Notes: generated from the sequence alone by a model not told the origin. A DNA stretch of 64,000 nt from Bombyx mori (GCF_030269925.1 NC_085123.1:4898001-4962000), one strand, 5' to 3'. Positions 1-12,502 are shown, counted from the first letter of the stretch. Program-made: numbers and translations.

Positions 1-1306
1 GGGCAGGAGAATGATGATATAATTTTTATTATTAAAAATAAAAGCAATCGTTCGTTCGAAAAAGTATGACCAGGAACTGAATACTAGTTTTCTGTTCCAT
101 CCAACATTCGGAACAGACTTTCGTAAGAGTAAGTAAGAGAGAGTAAGTATATTTTAGTCTAAAAGATGAGACTACAAAAATAAGATTATAATACTACAAT
201 ACCCCAATGCATTTAAACAACAATACTATCACTGAAACAATTTCACTAATAGACTACTGAATTCCTTGGAAAACAGAACACAATGTTACATATAAATTTA
301 TCACAGTTGGGAGCGGACTGTAGAACACGAAACGCTTTTGTAGAATTGATTTTGAAATGAATATATTTTATATATGTTTTAAGAGGAAATTCCAAATAAC
401 ATCACCTAAAGCTTACTACTAGCTGAATTATTTATTCTATGCTTTTCAAATTTGATTCATGAATCATAGGGATAAAAAGAAATAGAGAGAAAAAAATTAA
501 CAGTCAAAACCATCCCTCAAAACTGTTAAAGGGTCGGAATATCACTTGATCAATACTGACAGTCACAAGCCCTATTGCGTACCCAGAGAACCTACCACTC
601 TTACTTCTGCCGAGAAGAAGTCACACATTTTGGTTCAAAGAGCTCCAAATTCATAGGTTCAGACAACCGTTTCAAAACACTTCGATTTCATTTCTCAGAA
701 TGAAAAACCAAAAAAAAACACGAATAACAAATCATTTCATCCACCAATCCACACTCCAATTGTACAGTCATTTTCTGCACAAAAAAGTGTTTGTTTTTCG
801 ACATAAGTCGACGTTAACACCCCGTTAGCGAGAGCAAATCCCAAGCAAAAAGCTGTACTACGCCCCGAGACGTAGACAAATCGTTTTCTATATTTACCGT
901 ATGCATCTTTCCTATAAATTCTCGACGGAAAATCTTGGAGAGTTTTTGTGAACATGAGTTGTCTATTCCACCTTTATCGATGAATTGAATTGGTTTATTT
1001 TTTTGCTACGTTGCCCTTAAAACCTCTTCAGTTCTTACTAGAAGATTAACGCAAAAAACTGGATCAAAATCTCTGATTCGAATAAAACTATTGAATCTAA
1101 TTTTTAAGTTTCAGCTTCAGAAAGACCCTTAACTCAACTAAATTATGTTTGATTAGAGTATATTTTTATTCATTGATTAAGTCATAATGCCACTTTGCTC
1201 ATAGCTCAACTAATTTTAGGGGGTTAGTGGGTCCCATCAACTTGAATGTACATACATTGTCATCCTTGTGATTTTTGGGTACAAACAGGCAAAGCAGTAC
1301 CCACCC
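1..1306. other. AT-rich sequence, no gene seen
   Basis: Both strands hold only short open frames without recognisable domains. No repeat of the families used elsewhere in the window was recognised here. Poly(A) and poly(T) runs are frequent. An intron or intergenic origin is possible. Confidence 0.5.
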
Positions 1307-1605
1307 TTCTTTTTTGGACCGGACGGGGGTCGAACCTATATCGTGGTCCCGAACCGAGGGGGTGCGCGGCCTATTTGGGACAATCAAAATGGCCCTCATC
1401 CACTACATTAATTCCCAAGTCATCCAAGCACCCGATCTCGCCTGAGATAGAACCCGGGACCACTTTACGTCTCAGACAGTGCTTTTAATGTTCAGGGATA
1501 GCCCACTAGACCATACCCAGATTGTCGGGTCGGTAAGCGATATACCGCACACCGGTCGCAAATCAACTGGTGCGTTCCGCTAGAGTGCTGGTATCCGCAC
1601 GGCCT
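1307..1605 (-). mobile_element. Decayed R1L 3'-UTR fragment
   Basis: A T-run followed by a GC-rich stretch aligns by eye with the start of the minus-strand R1L fragment at 20556. Both read T(n)-GGxCGGxxGGGGxCGAACCT, and both later contain a CCGGTCGC block and the phrase CTAGAGTGCTGGTA. The middle differs and contains unrelated DNA. No coding part remains. I could not define a target-site duplication, so the ends are approximate. Confidence 0.55.
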
Positions 1606-2975
1606 TAACATCCTACGGTTACCAGCAGCATATGGCGAGTCATCGACGACAACTACTGCTAGCCTACTGCAAATAATTATTTAAGGAGAACATGTCCAAT
1701 AAGACCCCAATAAGTTTGGTTCAGAGATAGGCTTTATATCAAACAACGCTGTGATTTAGAGCATAGAATTTGATTTATTAAAATGAAATACACATAAAAT
1801 CGAGAAACCTTTGTCGCGAAAATCAGAGCAGATTCAGCGAATGACACGGTAAATACAGTTCAGAGTTGCCTTTATTGCTTTATAAGATTTCCCGTTCAGT
1901 TCACTCAGGCAGATCGGATCGGCTTCCTTTTTTTGTCTTGTAGCCTATTTGTATAATGCTGACAATACGACCCCCTTTCGAATAGAATCAAATCCAGCTT
2001 GATTCAAATGAACGAAATAAATAGTTTAAAGTACCTTCAAATTGGTGTAATGCTTTTGTTTTCCTCGTTTTTAAAGATAAACCTTAATATTTAATTACCA
2101 TGAAAATGCATCATGAACAATGTATTTATTGTAATATATTTCTTTAAGTCGCATGAATCAAAAACTATGTCGATTTAAAAAAAATAGTAAGCGCGTGGGG
2201 TGGGGTCAACGGCCTCGTGGGAGACATTCGCTTTGGACTGAGGGTTCACGAAATTTATATGTACATACTAAAACGTCTATTAGTATTTATGATTAAGTTG
2301 ACAAATGAATGTGTTTTTTGAATTGGTTTTTTGACCTGTTTTGTGTTTTTCATCAGCTGTTTAAGTAAATATCAGTGTAAGATTGAATGTTTTTGCGGGT
2401 AAAAGTAATTTTAATTACGCGAAAACCGACGAAAATACTGAACTCTTTTCCCTCTTTCCTGATTTGCGGCCGCCTAAAAATGATAGCTTCTCAGACCAGC
2501 AATGTTCGCTACATTACACGCGAGAAAATGTGAAACTTTTTATCAAATAAACTAAATGTCAGCACGAACTATAGGAAGTCCGGTTTATTGACAAAGTTGT
2601 GAAGTTGTTGCCGATGACTCTGGCACTGATATATTGCAGTTCCTTATTGAATTTTTTTTTACGTGCGCTAGAAAAGTAAAGTTGATCGGACATAATATGT
2701 ATTCATAGTTAGAATTTAGAATTGAATATCAAGAAAATTCTAACGGAAATATATGTGATTTCAATGAACATTCACAATTAAGAATATCGCAGACAATACG
2801 CGGTAGCTTTTCCGAGTTTATAGTTAAAGAGTTAGAATCCCGGGTGTCAAACCTAGGGTGAGTGCCAATTTTTCTGAATGATAACTGTGCCCCTTATATT
2901 TATTTTCCCACGGTATAGGTGATGAAGCAACAATATCGTATTATGGCGACTAAAAAGGCCACTACCACATCTAGG
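1606..2975. other. AT-rich sequence, no gene seen
   Basis: Low-complexity AT-rich DNA with no long open frame, RNA gene or recognised repeat on either strand. Confidence 0.5.
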
Positions 2976-3220
2976 TTTTTTTTTATTGCTTAGATGAGTG
3001 GACGAGCTCACAGCCCACCTGGTGTTAAGTGGTTACTGGAGCCCATAGACATCTACGACGTAAATGCGCCACCCACCTTGAGATATAAGTTCTAAGGTCT
3101 CAGTATAGTTACAACGGCTACCCCACCCTTCAAACCGAAACGCATTACTGCTTCACGGCAGAAATAGGCGGGGTGGTGGTACCTACCCGTGCGGACTCAC
3201 AAGAGGTCCTACCACCAGTA
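2976..3220 (-). repeat. Bm1 SINE, 5'-truncated
   Basis: A T-run and then TTGCTTAGATGAGTGGACGAG marks the 3' end of a minus-strand Bm1. The sequence continues through the conserved tail to the block that reads ACTGGTGGTAGGACCTC on the minus strand. The tRNA-like head is missing, which is usual for truncated SINE copies. Bm1 is an abundant silkworm SINE. Confidence 0.85.
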
Positions 3221-4058
3221 AAATTTCCAAAAAGATTTCAACCTATTTGGTGGTAGTCGAAAAAGAAAAGGAAGAATGATCAAATTTACTCTATATGAAA
3301 GGTCTTTAGGTAATACAACCAACCAAAATTTATTTTCTGTAATATTGGAAGTACATTTTTATTGGCCTTTATAAGCAGATGAACATATAATATATACGAC
3401 CCAGTTAATCCTGAGTGGTCACCTTTGATGGATGGGACTTTACTAATATCAGAAGGACAGCTCACTTGATGATGAAGTCGTTTGATGATATACTATAATA
3501 TCACATCGTCCAATGAACAGCGCGGGGGAAAGTTCATATGTCATTTTATGCTCATTCAAACAAGTTCAGATGGAACGTGACAAAAAATATATCTGAAAAC
3601 ACACTATGAAAGACCACGGTGGCCCTTCGTAGTATGGTTGAAATATGGTCTAGTGGCGGGCGGTGCGCTGAGAGGAAGGAGATGGCGGAATCATTTCAAC
3701 CCATTCCTCAAAGAACTCCCCATTAAACATATCGTACCAAACATATTTTGAGTCTGCCTATATCTGCAGGTAAAATAGTCATGGTTTATCGTTTGAAGAC
3801 TGGTATAGCGTATACGTTGACCACTATTAAGGTTCATACCTCAAGGTAAGCCGCATGTAAATGGACCCTGACAACTATGTAGAAAATGGATCAATTAAAA
3901 AACAAATATGTTTAAGGAAATACAATCACAGTAGTTAAGGCCACAAACAAACAAGTATGAGCGTGCTAGAATCCTGACAATGAATATACTAGGTCAACGA
4001 ATCTAAATTCAAAAAATGCCCAAAAAACGAGAAATTTCGCAGCCTTCAAATTATTACC
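3221..4058. other. AT-rich sequence, no gene seen
   Basis: No coding potential, RNA gene or recognised repeat was seen. The stretch ends at the target-site duplication of the R1L fragment that follows. Confidence 0.45.
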
Positions 4059-4070
4059 AAGCACACGGTT

Positions 4071-4393
4071 TCGCCCGTAATAGGAAACCGGGTGAGGGTA
4101 GGCCTCGTTCCCCCCATTGCTTTGGGGGAGATGCAGCGCGGCGCCATCAAGGCGGGCTCCCGGCACGTCGACCGAAAGAGCTGGTGGTCGTATCGCCGGC
4201 AGCCGCTAGTCCGGTGTCTGGGGAACGGCGGGATGGATGTAATACCCTCTACATCAACCCTGTCCCGCCGTCTCAATAGCCCCGGCTGGGCTCCGTCCCG
4301 GTCCGGGATCGGGCGCCGCCATGAGGTTCAACCCCCACATACCACACCCGCCGTTCGGATGGGGATCCGATTATTTTCTGCTGAGTGAAAAAA
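4071..4393 (+). mobile_element. R1L 3'-UTR fragment with 12-bp target duplication
   Basis: A 323-bp GC-rich island lies in AT-rich DNA and ends in a short A-run. It is flanked by AAGCACACGGTT at 4059-4070 and again at 4394-4405; the two leading A's may belong to the tail. This is the footprint of target-primed reverse transcription. Parts resemble the R1L 3' UTR at 13840-14117, such as GACCGA(A/G)AGAGCTGGTGGTCGT and the CCAGTCCGG-like block. It carries only 3' UTR, so it was inactive on arrival. The several overlapping open frames here reflect GC richness, not genes. Confidence 0.75.
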
Positions 4394-4405
4394 AAGCACA
4401 CGGTT

Positions 4406-5823
4406 GATTTCAAAAAAAATGACGTCCTTATCCAAAAGACCTATAACGATTTTTTTTAAAACTGAAACGCCTACACCACGCTCACATCAAAACCGTTCAG
4501 AATTTAACCAAACTTACTGGCACTTTAAGTATAGTTAAGAATTTTGACGGAAAACATTATTCAATCAGACTCAAGTTATCGAACTCGATCTTAGCATAAT
4601 TATTTACCTTTAAACCAAAAACGTTTTGTGTTTCTCGTCACGCCCTAAATTTCGAAATGCAAAAAAATATTAAATTCGAATGAAAAATGACGTGATGCCA
4701 TCTGTGAGCTGGCAGATTTAATTATCCGGTGCGCCTTTTATAACGAAAACTCAATTTAACACACCTTTATCGAGAGAAGCTCTCGGCCAAACATTTATTT
4801 CCTCATATACAAATATCACATCAATAATATAAATCAGCTATAATATTTACTAACTTAATTGACTTATGTGACTTCAAAAAAGAACAAATACGATTTTAAC
4901 TTCGTTAAATAATTACACTGAGTAACATTTACTAGTGCTACAGGACATGGGCCATTTTCGGCCCAGCTACTCGTCCTCTCAAGGACATTCATGAAATATC
5001 TATAGAAAAAAACATTTCATTTTTACATACTTATTGTAAAATTTAAGGGTATTTTAATGGTGGGATAATTAAAATCATAAATAAAAAGAAATTAGCTTGA
5101 CTAAGCTACATTGAAAATATTAAAGGAGTTGCCATAGGTAAAATATATTTATGTTTTAAGCAATTGACATTAAATCTTCTTAAAAAAACATTATATTGCA
5201 AAAAACTAGCAAAATGTATTAACATATTTAATTAATGGATTTTAAAATTAATATAAGATATTATACCTAAACAAAAATCTATTTTTATACTTTTAAATCC
5301 GTAGAATAAATCATTACATGGATTAATAATTATTGAACCTAAGCAAAAAAAAAAAACTACGATGTTTATCGACGTTTTACATTTGATCACTCGTTTTCGC
5401 ACTCTTCTGCATTATGGACATTATTTTACCTGCCTGCCTGCCTACCTGGATATTATTATACCTGCTTATTTAGAATATTTGAATAGAATATTTAGCTTTA
5501 AGAATATTTAGAATTAGGTCTGTGTCATAAAGTATAGTAATATCAATAATATTTAAGCTGATGATGATATTAAAGTGTCAGTGTATTGATAGCAGAATCA
5601 TATGATATAACCTAAAATTCTTATCTAATTTTTAAAATATCTCTGTATCTCCATGAACGATATTGATTTTAATTTGTTTATAACAAAAGGGATATAATAT
5701 AGTCTGTTATTTAAACTTAATTTCATTACTGTCCTTGAACTTCGTTTAGTGGGCCGTGCAATGTATGGAGAGTGGTCCATGTCTTTTATTTATCTCGATT
5801 TAGAAATGAGCTCGCCCACCTTA
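4406..5823. other. AT-rich sequence, no gene seen
   Basis: Strongly AT-rich with no long open frame. A short CCTG-type microsatellite lies near 5430-5450. A small imperfect GGGCC...GGCCC inverted motif lies near 4948-4966. Confidence 0.45.
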
Positions 5824-6244
5824 TCTATATATTAATACGTGAAGAAAAAACTTTATATCCCTTTTTACGAAAATTGCGCGGACAGAGGAGTATGAAATTT
5901 TCCACACTTATAGAGAATATAGAGAAGAAGTGCACAATGCTAATATTTTTATAAAATAATGCATAAAAATTACATTAAATCAATAAAGAAAACATTACAC
6001 ACACTACATACCATGTATCTGACGCACACACGCATGCATACTATTTATTGTCAACCTTTTATTTTTGACGTCTGTTGTCAAATTAAGAATAGATTAAATA
6101 TTGTTTGTCTCTGTTAATATTCTTTATAGTGTAGTCTTGGCGAAATTTGTGATTATAGAAGTATAAAATACAATCATAATAGTGTACAAACTTACAATTC
6201 CAATTAATTATAGTCGAATTTCGTCTACTGCGGGACCTCTTATA
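5824..6244 (+). mobile_element. Non-autonomous Helitron HelA, copy 1
   Basis: It begins TCTATATATTAATACGTGAAG after an A and runs through the family body to a 3' end reading GTCGAATTTCGTCTACTGCGGGACCTCT. In the better copy at 41909-42294 this end forms a hairpin followed by CTAG. Here the hairpin arm has one change and the final AG is lost. No protein is encoded, so it would have depended on a Helitron helicase in trans. Confidence 0.7.
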
Positions 6245-6482
6245 AACATTATTTCGAAATCTCAATTAACTGGCTGCCCGTACAAATCGAACGCATAATT
6301 CTTAATCTTGTTTCATTCAGGCCCGCGATACGGCTTAGTGAAATATAAATTCGACTTATTCATTACATTGCATTTCATTTACTTGCCTTTACGGTATGTA
6401 CACTTTGTTTTTTTTTGTGCACAACTCTGCAGACGGTACATGTATGTACCTCTTTTATGTACATAATATGAGATATAATTTT

Positions 6483-6715
6483 TTTTAAGGGATTTTATGA
6501 CCTGGTATCTGAGACCTTTAAGTCATGTCTTATTTTAATTTATATTCATATTTTTATGAAAAATTATATTATGGAGTGAAATGAAATGACGATGATTCAT
6601 TTGAAACATTAATCAATTGGGATGAAATTAAATGAAACGAAATGGGATGAAATATAATCCCAGTGAAATGGTGGTCATTTACTAAGATTTTTTCAGTGGA
6701 CTTTTTGGAGGATCC
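6483..6715 (+). repeat. Dispersed repeat RepE, copy 1
   Basis: A stretch starting TTTTTTAAGGGATTTTATGACC and ending near GGTGGTCATTTACTAAGATTTTTT recurs in opposite orientation at 54262-54505. The interior is a GAAATGAAATG-like simple repeat. It has no coding capacity. The family is not recognised; it could be a MITE or an old LINE fragment. Confidence 0.55.
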
Positions 6716-6957
6716 CGAGAAGTTACGTCCAGCAGCTTTGTTTCATTTTCCCACATTTGTGCACTTTCACAGATATCAAACAGTTAATAAACCACCATCA
6801 TTACACATTGAAACCCGAAGAAACACTAAATAGACAAAATAAAACCAATCACACAACTTCACTCCTCGCGTTCCCGCCAAAAAGTCCTATGAGATATAAT
6901 ATGCCTACTAATATACAGATTCGCACAAAACCAAGTAGTATAATGACACACTTTTAC

Positions 6958-7205
6958 TTACTGGTGGTAGGACCTCTTGTCAGTCCGCACGAGTAGGTAC
7001 CACCGCCCTGCCTATTTCTGCCGTGAAGCAGTAATGCGTTTCGGTTTGAAGGGTGGGGCAGACGTTGTAACTATACTGAGACCTTAGAGCTTATATCTCA
7101 AGGTTGGTGGTGCATTTACGTTGTAGATGTCTATGGGCTCCAGTAACCACTTAACATCAGGTGGGCTGTGAGCTCGTCCATCCATCTAAGCAAAAAAAAA
7201 AAAAA
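6958..7205 (+). repeat. Bm1 SINE, 5'-truncated
   Basis: It starts at TTACTGGTGGTAGGACCTC and ends CATCTAAGC followed by an A-rich tail. Most of the tail domain is present, and the tRNA-like head is absent. Confidence 0.85.
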
Positions 7206-7385
7206 CAAATACTCTCTTTGAAAGGAATGGCAACATGATTAATTATGTCTGAATTACAATTTTAATGCGAAAATTTGATGCTTATAGAGTTTATCTTTGT
7301 TTATACGGAAGTCTGTTTCATATAATAATACATTTTAATGTTACAAATTTGACAACTCTGATAAAGTATTCAGATAAAGTATTAG

Positions 7386-7468
7386 TTGCCTATGGGCTCC
7401 AGTAACCACTTAACACCAGGTGGGTTGTTAGCTCGTCCACCCATCTAAGCAATAAAAAAAAAACATAG
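7386..7468 (+). repeat. Bm1 SINE, 3' end only
   Basis: Only the last ~80 bp of Bm1 is present, from CTATGGGCTCCAGTAACCAC to CATCTAAGCAAT plus an A-run. It is the second Bm1 tail in the same orientation within 450 bp. Confidence 0.8.
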
Positions 7469-7739
7469 TCTCTGACCAAGACAACTGTAAAATATTCGGA
7501 ACGTCGGAAGTAATAAAATGTTACTAAAAAATGCAATAGTAAAAGTATTTTGAATTATGTCTGCGGCTCGAAAATACCGAAGAAAATGAGTAGTTTAATA
7601 AATTGTAAATTACCGTTTTGCCATTTCGAACTAGTGATCACCAATATCGCCACGTCTTCTAAAAGCCAAAGTTGTAATAGTATTTATTAGTTGCATAGTT
7701 TTTATTACTTTACTATCTTCCTTTGTTCCTCCTAATTTC

Positions 7740-8318
7740 TGACGTGTTGTGGCCCACACGGTTTGTGTACCATTTCACAGTGCTGCTGTATCTGAGACGT
7801 TCCGATTCACATTCCTCTACCCGATGATATGCAGGCGAAGTAAAATGTCCATCAGTAAGTATCTGCAGTCGGCGTCGATGCGCCACTTCGATAAAGCGGC
7901 ACGACACGAGAACCCTCTCATCGTAGCCGCCGGTAACTACATTCCCGATCCTGCGGAAAGAATGGAAAGCAGTCGAAGTCGCCCCAAACACGTCATTTCG
8001 GATCCTCCCGATCCACTAACGGTGCTTTTAGGTACTTCAAGCACAGATCATCATTCTCGTCGAACCCGTCGCTTGCGACGAAGGGCTCGACGAGTAAATT
8101 AACCCTCTGACAGAGCCCACTGAGTTTCTCGCCGGACCTTCTCAGTGGGTCGCGTTTCCGATCCGGTGGTGGATTCTGAGTAGCACGGCTCTTGCTAGGG
8201 TTCGTGTTAGCAACGTCGTCAGGTTTGAGCCCCGTGAGCTCATCTACTAGTTAAGGTTCCGCTGACATAGCCTCTCAAGGCTATCAGCTTAGGTAGAAAA
8301 AATAAATAAATAAAAACA
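7740..8318 (+). mobile_element. Jk2 LINE 3' end (Jockey-related)
   Basis: This is a 5'-truncated non-LTR element containing the C-terminus of ORF2 (7749-8102), then a 3' UTR with CAGTGGGTCGCGTTTCCGATC and AGCCTCTCAAGGCTATCAGC, and an A-rich tail of TAAATAAATAAA type. The same tail recurs at 10154, 44560, 51550, 60758, 63432 and 63789, so Jk2 is an independent family related to the intact Jk elements. Confidence 0.75.
7749..8102 (+). pseudogene. Jk2 ORF2 C-terminal remnant
   Basis: The frame encodes about 117 residues whose second half, starting HFDKAARHENPLIVAA, matches the C-terminus of Jk ORF2 (YFDKAMRHDNRLIVAA), followed by the same arginine-rich end. Upstream, the YPMICKRSKMS region is present but joins directly to the QKYMKSAS-like region, so about 80 residues of the Jk counterpart are missing in between. 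The endonuclease and catalytic reverse-transcriptase motifs are absent. The frame opens on GTG, not ATG, so it is a fragment with no start of its own. No function is expected. Confidence 0.75.
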
Positions 8319-9054
8319 CATTTCCATATGACGAACAACCGCGACTTATTATTTATTATTAATACTTTATTTCAGTTTTCTTTTTTTTTTTAAGCCATAA
8401 CATTTTGTTAGTAATAATTATTTATAATCTATGTTAGTAACTTAAAAAATCTAACACATAACTATCATTATATACATTTTATACCATTACATTTCTTTTA
8501 TTATTTTTTTGTCCTTCCAAGTGCCTACTGCAAAGGCTATTGATCAGCAGTCCCTCGATCTTGCTCGATATGATTCTCAAAAGACTGTTGCCACTGTCAC
8601 GGACTCGACGCAATAACGATGAACTTCTCTTCCGCATTATTGCAAAGAAGTCATCGGTGTGAGATGTCGCAAACATTGTGGATGCACTACAAAAGCATAT
8701 GACTTATGAGATACAGTTTGAGAAACAGAACTTACGTCATAATCTTATTTTTTTACTAAGGCAAACATTGTAAATAAATTTCAGTCAATGCTATTTAAAA
8801 TAGATCGAATTATTAAACGCGGGATTGTATGAGAAAGGTTGTCCATAGACGTGCTTCTGTTTGTTGTAAAAGCTAATTTATCTTTTAACCCTTTAACGGG
8901 CGTCGGTCTGCGGTCACAACTCGGTCTATCGGTTTAATTAAACGCCCAGAACCGAACGTTTACCGGAACGTAATGTTTCGTAAAGCGCTGATACTAAATT
9001 GGCGAATTTTATTAGTCGACCGATCTAAAGTTTTTAAGAATTTAATGTAAAATA
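8319..9054. other. AT-rich sequence, no gene seen
   Basis: No coding region or repeat was recognised. The next feature, a HelB Helitron, starts at an A/T junction at its end. Confidence 0.45.
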
Positions 9055-9350
9055 CTAGCTGACCCGACAAACTTCGTGGTGCCTCAATCGATAAATAAAA
9101 GACCTAAACATTTGTAGAAAATATACTTAAAACAAACAAAAGGAATCCGTCCGACGGGGCACACATCAAAGGAAAAACAAAATTGATATTTTTATTCAAT
9201 TCCGAGCATTTTCATATTTATCTAGCTTTTAAACCTTTTCTGGACTTCCACAAATAATTCAAGACAAAAATTAGCCAAATCGGTCTAGCCGTTCTCTAAT
9301 TTTAGCGAGACTAACGAACAGCAATTCATTTTGATATATTATTATATAGA
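9055..9350 (-). mobile_element. Non-autonomous Helitron HelB, copy 1
   Basis: Read on the minus strand it starts TCTATATAATA, contains GGACTTCC and CGGACGG blocks shared with the other HelB copies, and ends CCGGGTCAGCTAG-like. The minus-strand flanks are A at the 5' side and T at the 3' side, as expected for Helitron insertion between A and T. It is 296 bp with no coding capacity. Confidence 0.75.
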
Positions 9351-9966
9351 TTAGGGATTAAAATATGAAATTGCATAAATAAATGAATAAAAAAAACAAG
9401 TGAAAGTCAATAATCGAATGTTACACATTTTTTTTAAGAAGAACCTCATAAGTACCATTTGAAAAAAGTTTCACTCAAAAATCTCAAACCATGAAGGTTC
9501 TCTATGTCAATTCGAAGTACCTATTACAATAAAATGTCAATTATATAATATAACCCCTATTATTATCGACAACAAATCGAATATTGAAACTTCGTTTCGA
9601 TAGAGAGAAGATCTTCCATCCAGCGGGAGATATTGCTCGGCAGACTGGCGGTCTTGATATTGCTGTTCAGAACTTGTGTAACATATATGAAAATCTTGAA
9701 AATGACGTAAGCGAGATTCAAATAACTTATGTTATATGATAGCTACCGCCGGTATGTGTCAAATATCTTATGTTATATGATAGCTTCCGCCACAATATCA
9801 TAATCTGATACTAAGGGCAATAAGGATCCTTAAAAAACCATATTAGTCTAAGAATAACAATGTATCTTTAGGCATCACAATATTTCGCCAAAGGCTTTCC
9901 GTACTTTATTTAAAATGCAACCTTTTTCTTATTCTACTACTAACAATATGAACTATTTGCATGCAT
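9351..9966. other. AT-rich sequence with a short direct repeat
   Basis: No gene was seen. A ~25-bp phrase (CTTATGTTATATGATAGCT) occurs at about 9727-9745 and again at about 9768-9786, both followed by a TxCCGCC motif. Confidence 0.45.
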
Positions 9967-10085
9967 TTTTTTTTGTGGTCTAGGGAAATCAGGTGGGAGA
10001 TGAAAGTGCTCATGGTCCATGCTCTACTAAGCGGTTACCGTACCCCTAGCGCAGTAAACGTCAATGATGTAGCCGCTTCTAAGTT
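9967..10085 (-). repeat. Possible highly decayed SINE tail
   Basis: A T-run is followed by a stretch with only loose resemblance to a Bm1 or RepG tail (CAGGTGGGA, GCGGTTACCGTACCCC). Assignment to a family is uncertain. Confidence 0.3.
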
Positions 10086-10153
10086 AAGGCTGCAGTCTCA
10101 ACAATAACATAGGATGTAGCTTGTCTTAACGTTACTAAAATCCATGAGCGTTT

Positions 10154-10421
10154 TTTTTATTAATTTTTCCTACCTAGCTGAGAGCCTTGAGAGGCTATTT
10201 CAGCGTAACCTTAAGTAGTAGGTGAGCTCACGGGGCTCAAACCTGACGACGTTCCTAACACGAACCCTAGCAAGAGCCGTGCTTCGCAGAATCTACCACC
10301 GGATCGGAAACGCGACCCACTGAGAAGATCCGGCGAGAAACTCAGTGGGCTGTGTCTGAGAGTAAATTTACTCGTCGAGCCCTTCGTCGCAAGCAACGGG
10401 TTCGACGAGAACGATGACCGG
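10154..10421 (-). mobile_element. Jk2 3' fragment with 12-bp target duplication
   Basis: CCATGAGCGTTT occurs at 10142-10153 and 10422-10433 and flanks a 268-bp minus-strand Jk2 tail. The insert carries the end of ORF2 (arginine-rich, CGACGAAGGGCTCGACGAG), the 3' UTR and a T-rich start. It is a clear 5'-truncated retrotransposition product. Confidence 0.85.
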
Positions 10422-10433
10422 CCATGAGCGTTT

Positions 10434-11549
10434 ATACTCAGCATAAGCTGGGCTGTATGCACGGCTGCCTGCGAAGATAAAAATAATGTTGCTCTTTCAA
10501 AGGAAACGGACGACCGCTTTAAGGCACAAATAGACAGGATAATATTAATATTATCCTATTATTTGCAGTATATGTTGTGGTATTTGAAAACGAAATCCAC
10601 TATAGCTTCATTATCTTTGACAAATTAGCCAAAAGCATTTAATTTTAGTCTATAGGTAATTTGAGGTTTCGGGGTTCTAGACTGATTTTTTTTTTCGAAA
10701 ATAAATTTTACGGACATCTCGGGCAAGGAAGACACAAAACCGAAACCCTCGGAACTACTTAGCCAAACACCTATATTGCAAAAGCATAACCATGTATACG
10801 GAAATGGTGCCAAAAGCCAAAATTGTGGATGATGTACATTAAATAATAAAGGTACCGTTAAAAGCCTTGAGTTTCTAACCAATCCTTCTTAGTAAACGAA
10901 TCAATGACAATATCATGATTAAGTGTATGCACCTGTTAAAGAGAATATAATATGTATATACATAAATATATACTTCCTCTCAAAATACATGCTACAATAC
11001 TATAATTCATTTGGTTTATAACTTAAAGAAAAAACTGAACAGATTGAAAGAAATTGAAAATTATCATGCAATCATTGTCGGTTGTCTTCAAACAGAGAAT
11101 CAAATGTATTTATTACTGGAACAAAAATATAAAATTTTAATTTCACTCCACCCTATCTGTTATTTATTATTCAAACGGCTTTCAGAAGGATCACCTACCT
11201 ACCTTCGATAAATTATAAAATCCCGCCCAAGAGTTTTACGTTGATGAAATGCAAATCATTCGGTACACTGAGTCACGGAGCACTCTCACAAAACATTGGT
11301 TAATGTATTCATTGCTATTGTCGCTTAAAATTTAAACGCGGATCGTAAATAAGGCATAGCCTCGAAATTTATGTGTAGGCTTTGACGGCAAATAAGACGA
11401 ACGTTGTAAAATACGTAATGAAATGAATGTTGATTTCGTGAACACTTTTTTGCTGCCGAATTCATGTGCTTCTTGTATAAATTCTCAGTTCTATCGCGAT
11501 GATTGATTGATTTTCTAAAAAAAACCTCGAACCAATTAGAACATGAATT
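10434..11549. other. AT-rich sequence, no gene seen
   Basis: Only short unsupported frames are present. A perfect 22-bp palindrome lies at 10536-10557. Confidence 0.45.
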
Positions 11550-11780
11550 ACAATAATAATAATAATAATAATAGCCTTTTTATTCCTAAACATAGGGTTA
11601 CAAGAGGTCCCTAAGTTCGGTGTGCCTTTTGGCATAGGCCTCCTCCAATTTCTTCCAATGGGTCCTATCCCTTGCTACTCTCAGCCAAAACGGCCCCGCT
11701 GTCTGCTTCAAGTCATCTTCCCATCTCCTGATTTGACGACCCCTACTTCGTTTGCCGTCTCTTGGTTGCCAGAACATGTA
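11550..11780 (-). mobile_element. LINE 3' end with trinucleotide tail
   Basis: This minus-strand non-LTR fragment consists of an ORF2 C-terminus (11598-11774), a ~40-bp 3' UTR and a (ATT)n microsatellite tail visible as (AAT)n at 11552-11573. Microsatellite tails instead of poly(A) are known in several LINE clades such as RTE, L2 and CR1. Confidence 0.7.
11598..11774 (-). pseudogene. Reverse transcriptase C-terminal tail
   Basis: The minus-strand frame reads WQPRDGKRSRGRQIRRWEDDL, then a WLRVARDRTHWKKLEEAYAKR segment, to a stop. This is the familiar C-terminal module of LINE ORF2 proteins: a GR-rich stretch, RRWxDD, AxDRxxWxxLEEA. The open frame runs without stops for 59 codons up to the truncation point. 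No catalytic motif is present. The exact clade is not decided. Confidence 0.75.
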
Positions 11781-12492
11781 TTACAATTTAAGAGTAAATA
11801 TGCAGAAGTTGGGTGGGCTTCATTAAGCCTAGTAACATTGTACTGTCTTTCAAACGTATTTGTAGGTGACTGTAATTCAAATACAAAATATGGTGTAACC
11901 ATTCTCCATAATGATCGATAAATAATAAAACATAAGCCAATTCAGTGATAACAGTCTTTCAGACTCTATTTGCTAAAGGGTAAAAGCATGAAGTGGAATT
12001 GACAAGGTAAGCCTAAAGGTAGACATGCTTTACCCCGTAACATTAGCGATGACGATAGGGTGCGATTCTATTCCCTTATGTGGATGACATACTTCTATAC
12101 TCCAAAAAACTTAAGACTTATGCATACATTTCATTGAAACATTACCTCACTAAATTAAACACTTTTAACAGACGACCATCTGAGATTGAATCAAAACCAA
12201 TCATTCAAGCGATTGAGCTCTAATTATGATTCGAATGATTCAACAGCTTGTGAAATTAAATCATGCCAGTTTGCGACTTAATTGAATTTCCCAGTGATGT
12301 GTCAAATCGTATAAGTAATCAATCGAATTGGGAATCGAGTTACTACACAGTCAATTGATACCGAATAATTTAAATAACATTAAAAAACGAAAAGAATGGA
12401 ATACGCTAATGGATGTGGCTCATAATTTTTGTTAATTTTAACTCAATATCACTTTTCTGTTTTGTCTACCAGAAAGCTTGATCCTAAACAGA
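11781..12492. other. AT-rich sequence, no gene seen
   Basis: No coding region or known repeat was recognised on either strand. Confidence 0.45.
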
Positions 12493-12502
12493 ATTTTGGA
12501 AT

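Noticed and set aside
4016..4388. Several overlapping open frames of 66-98 codons on both strands
   Set aside because: They lie in the GC-rich R1L 3'-UTR fragment, cross its target-duplication borders and show no domain. GC-rich DNA has few stops by chance.
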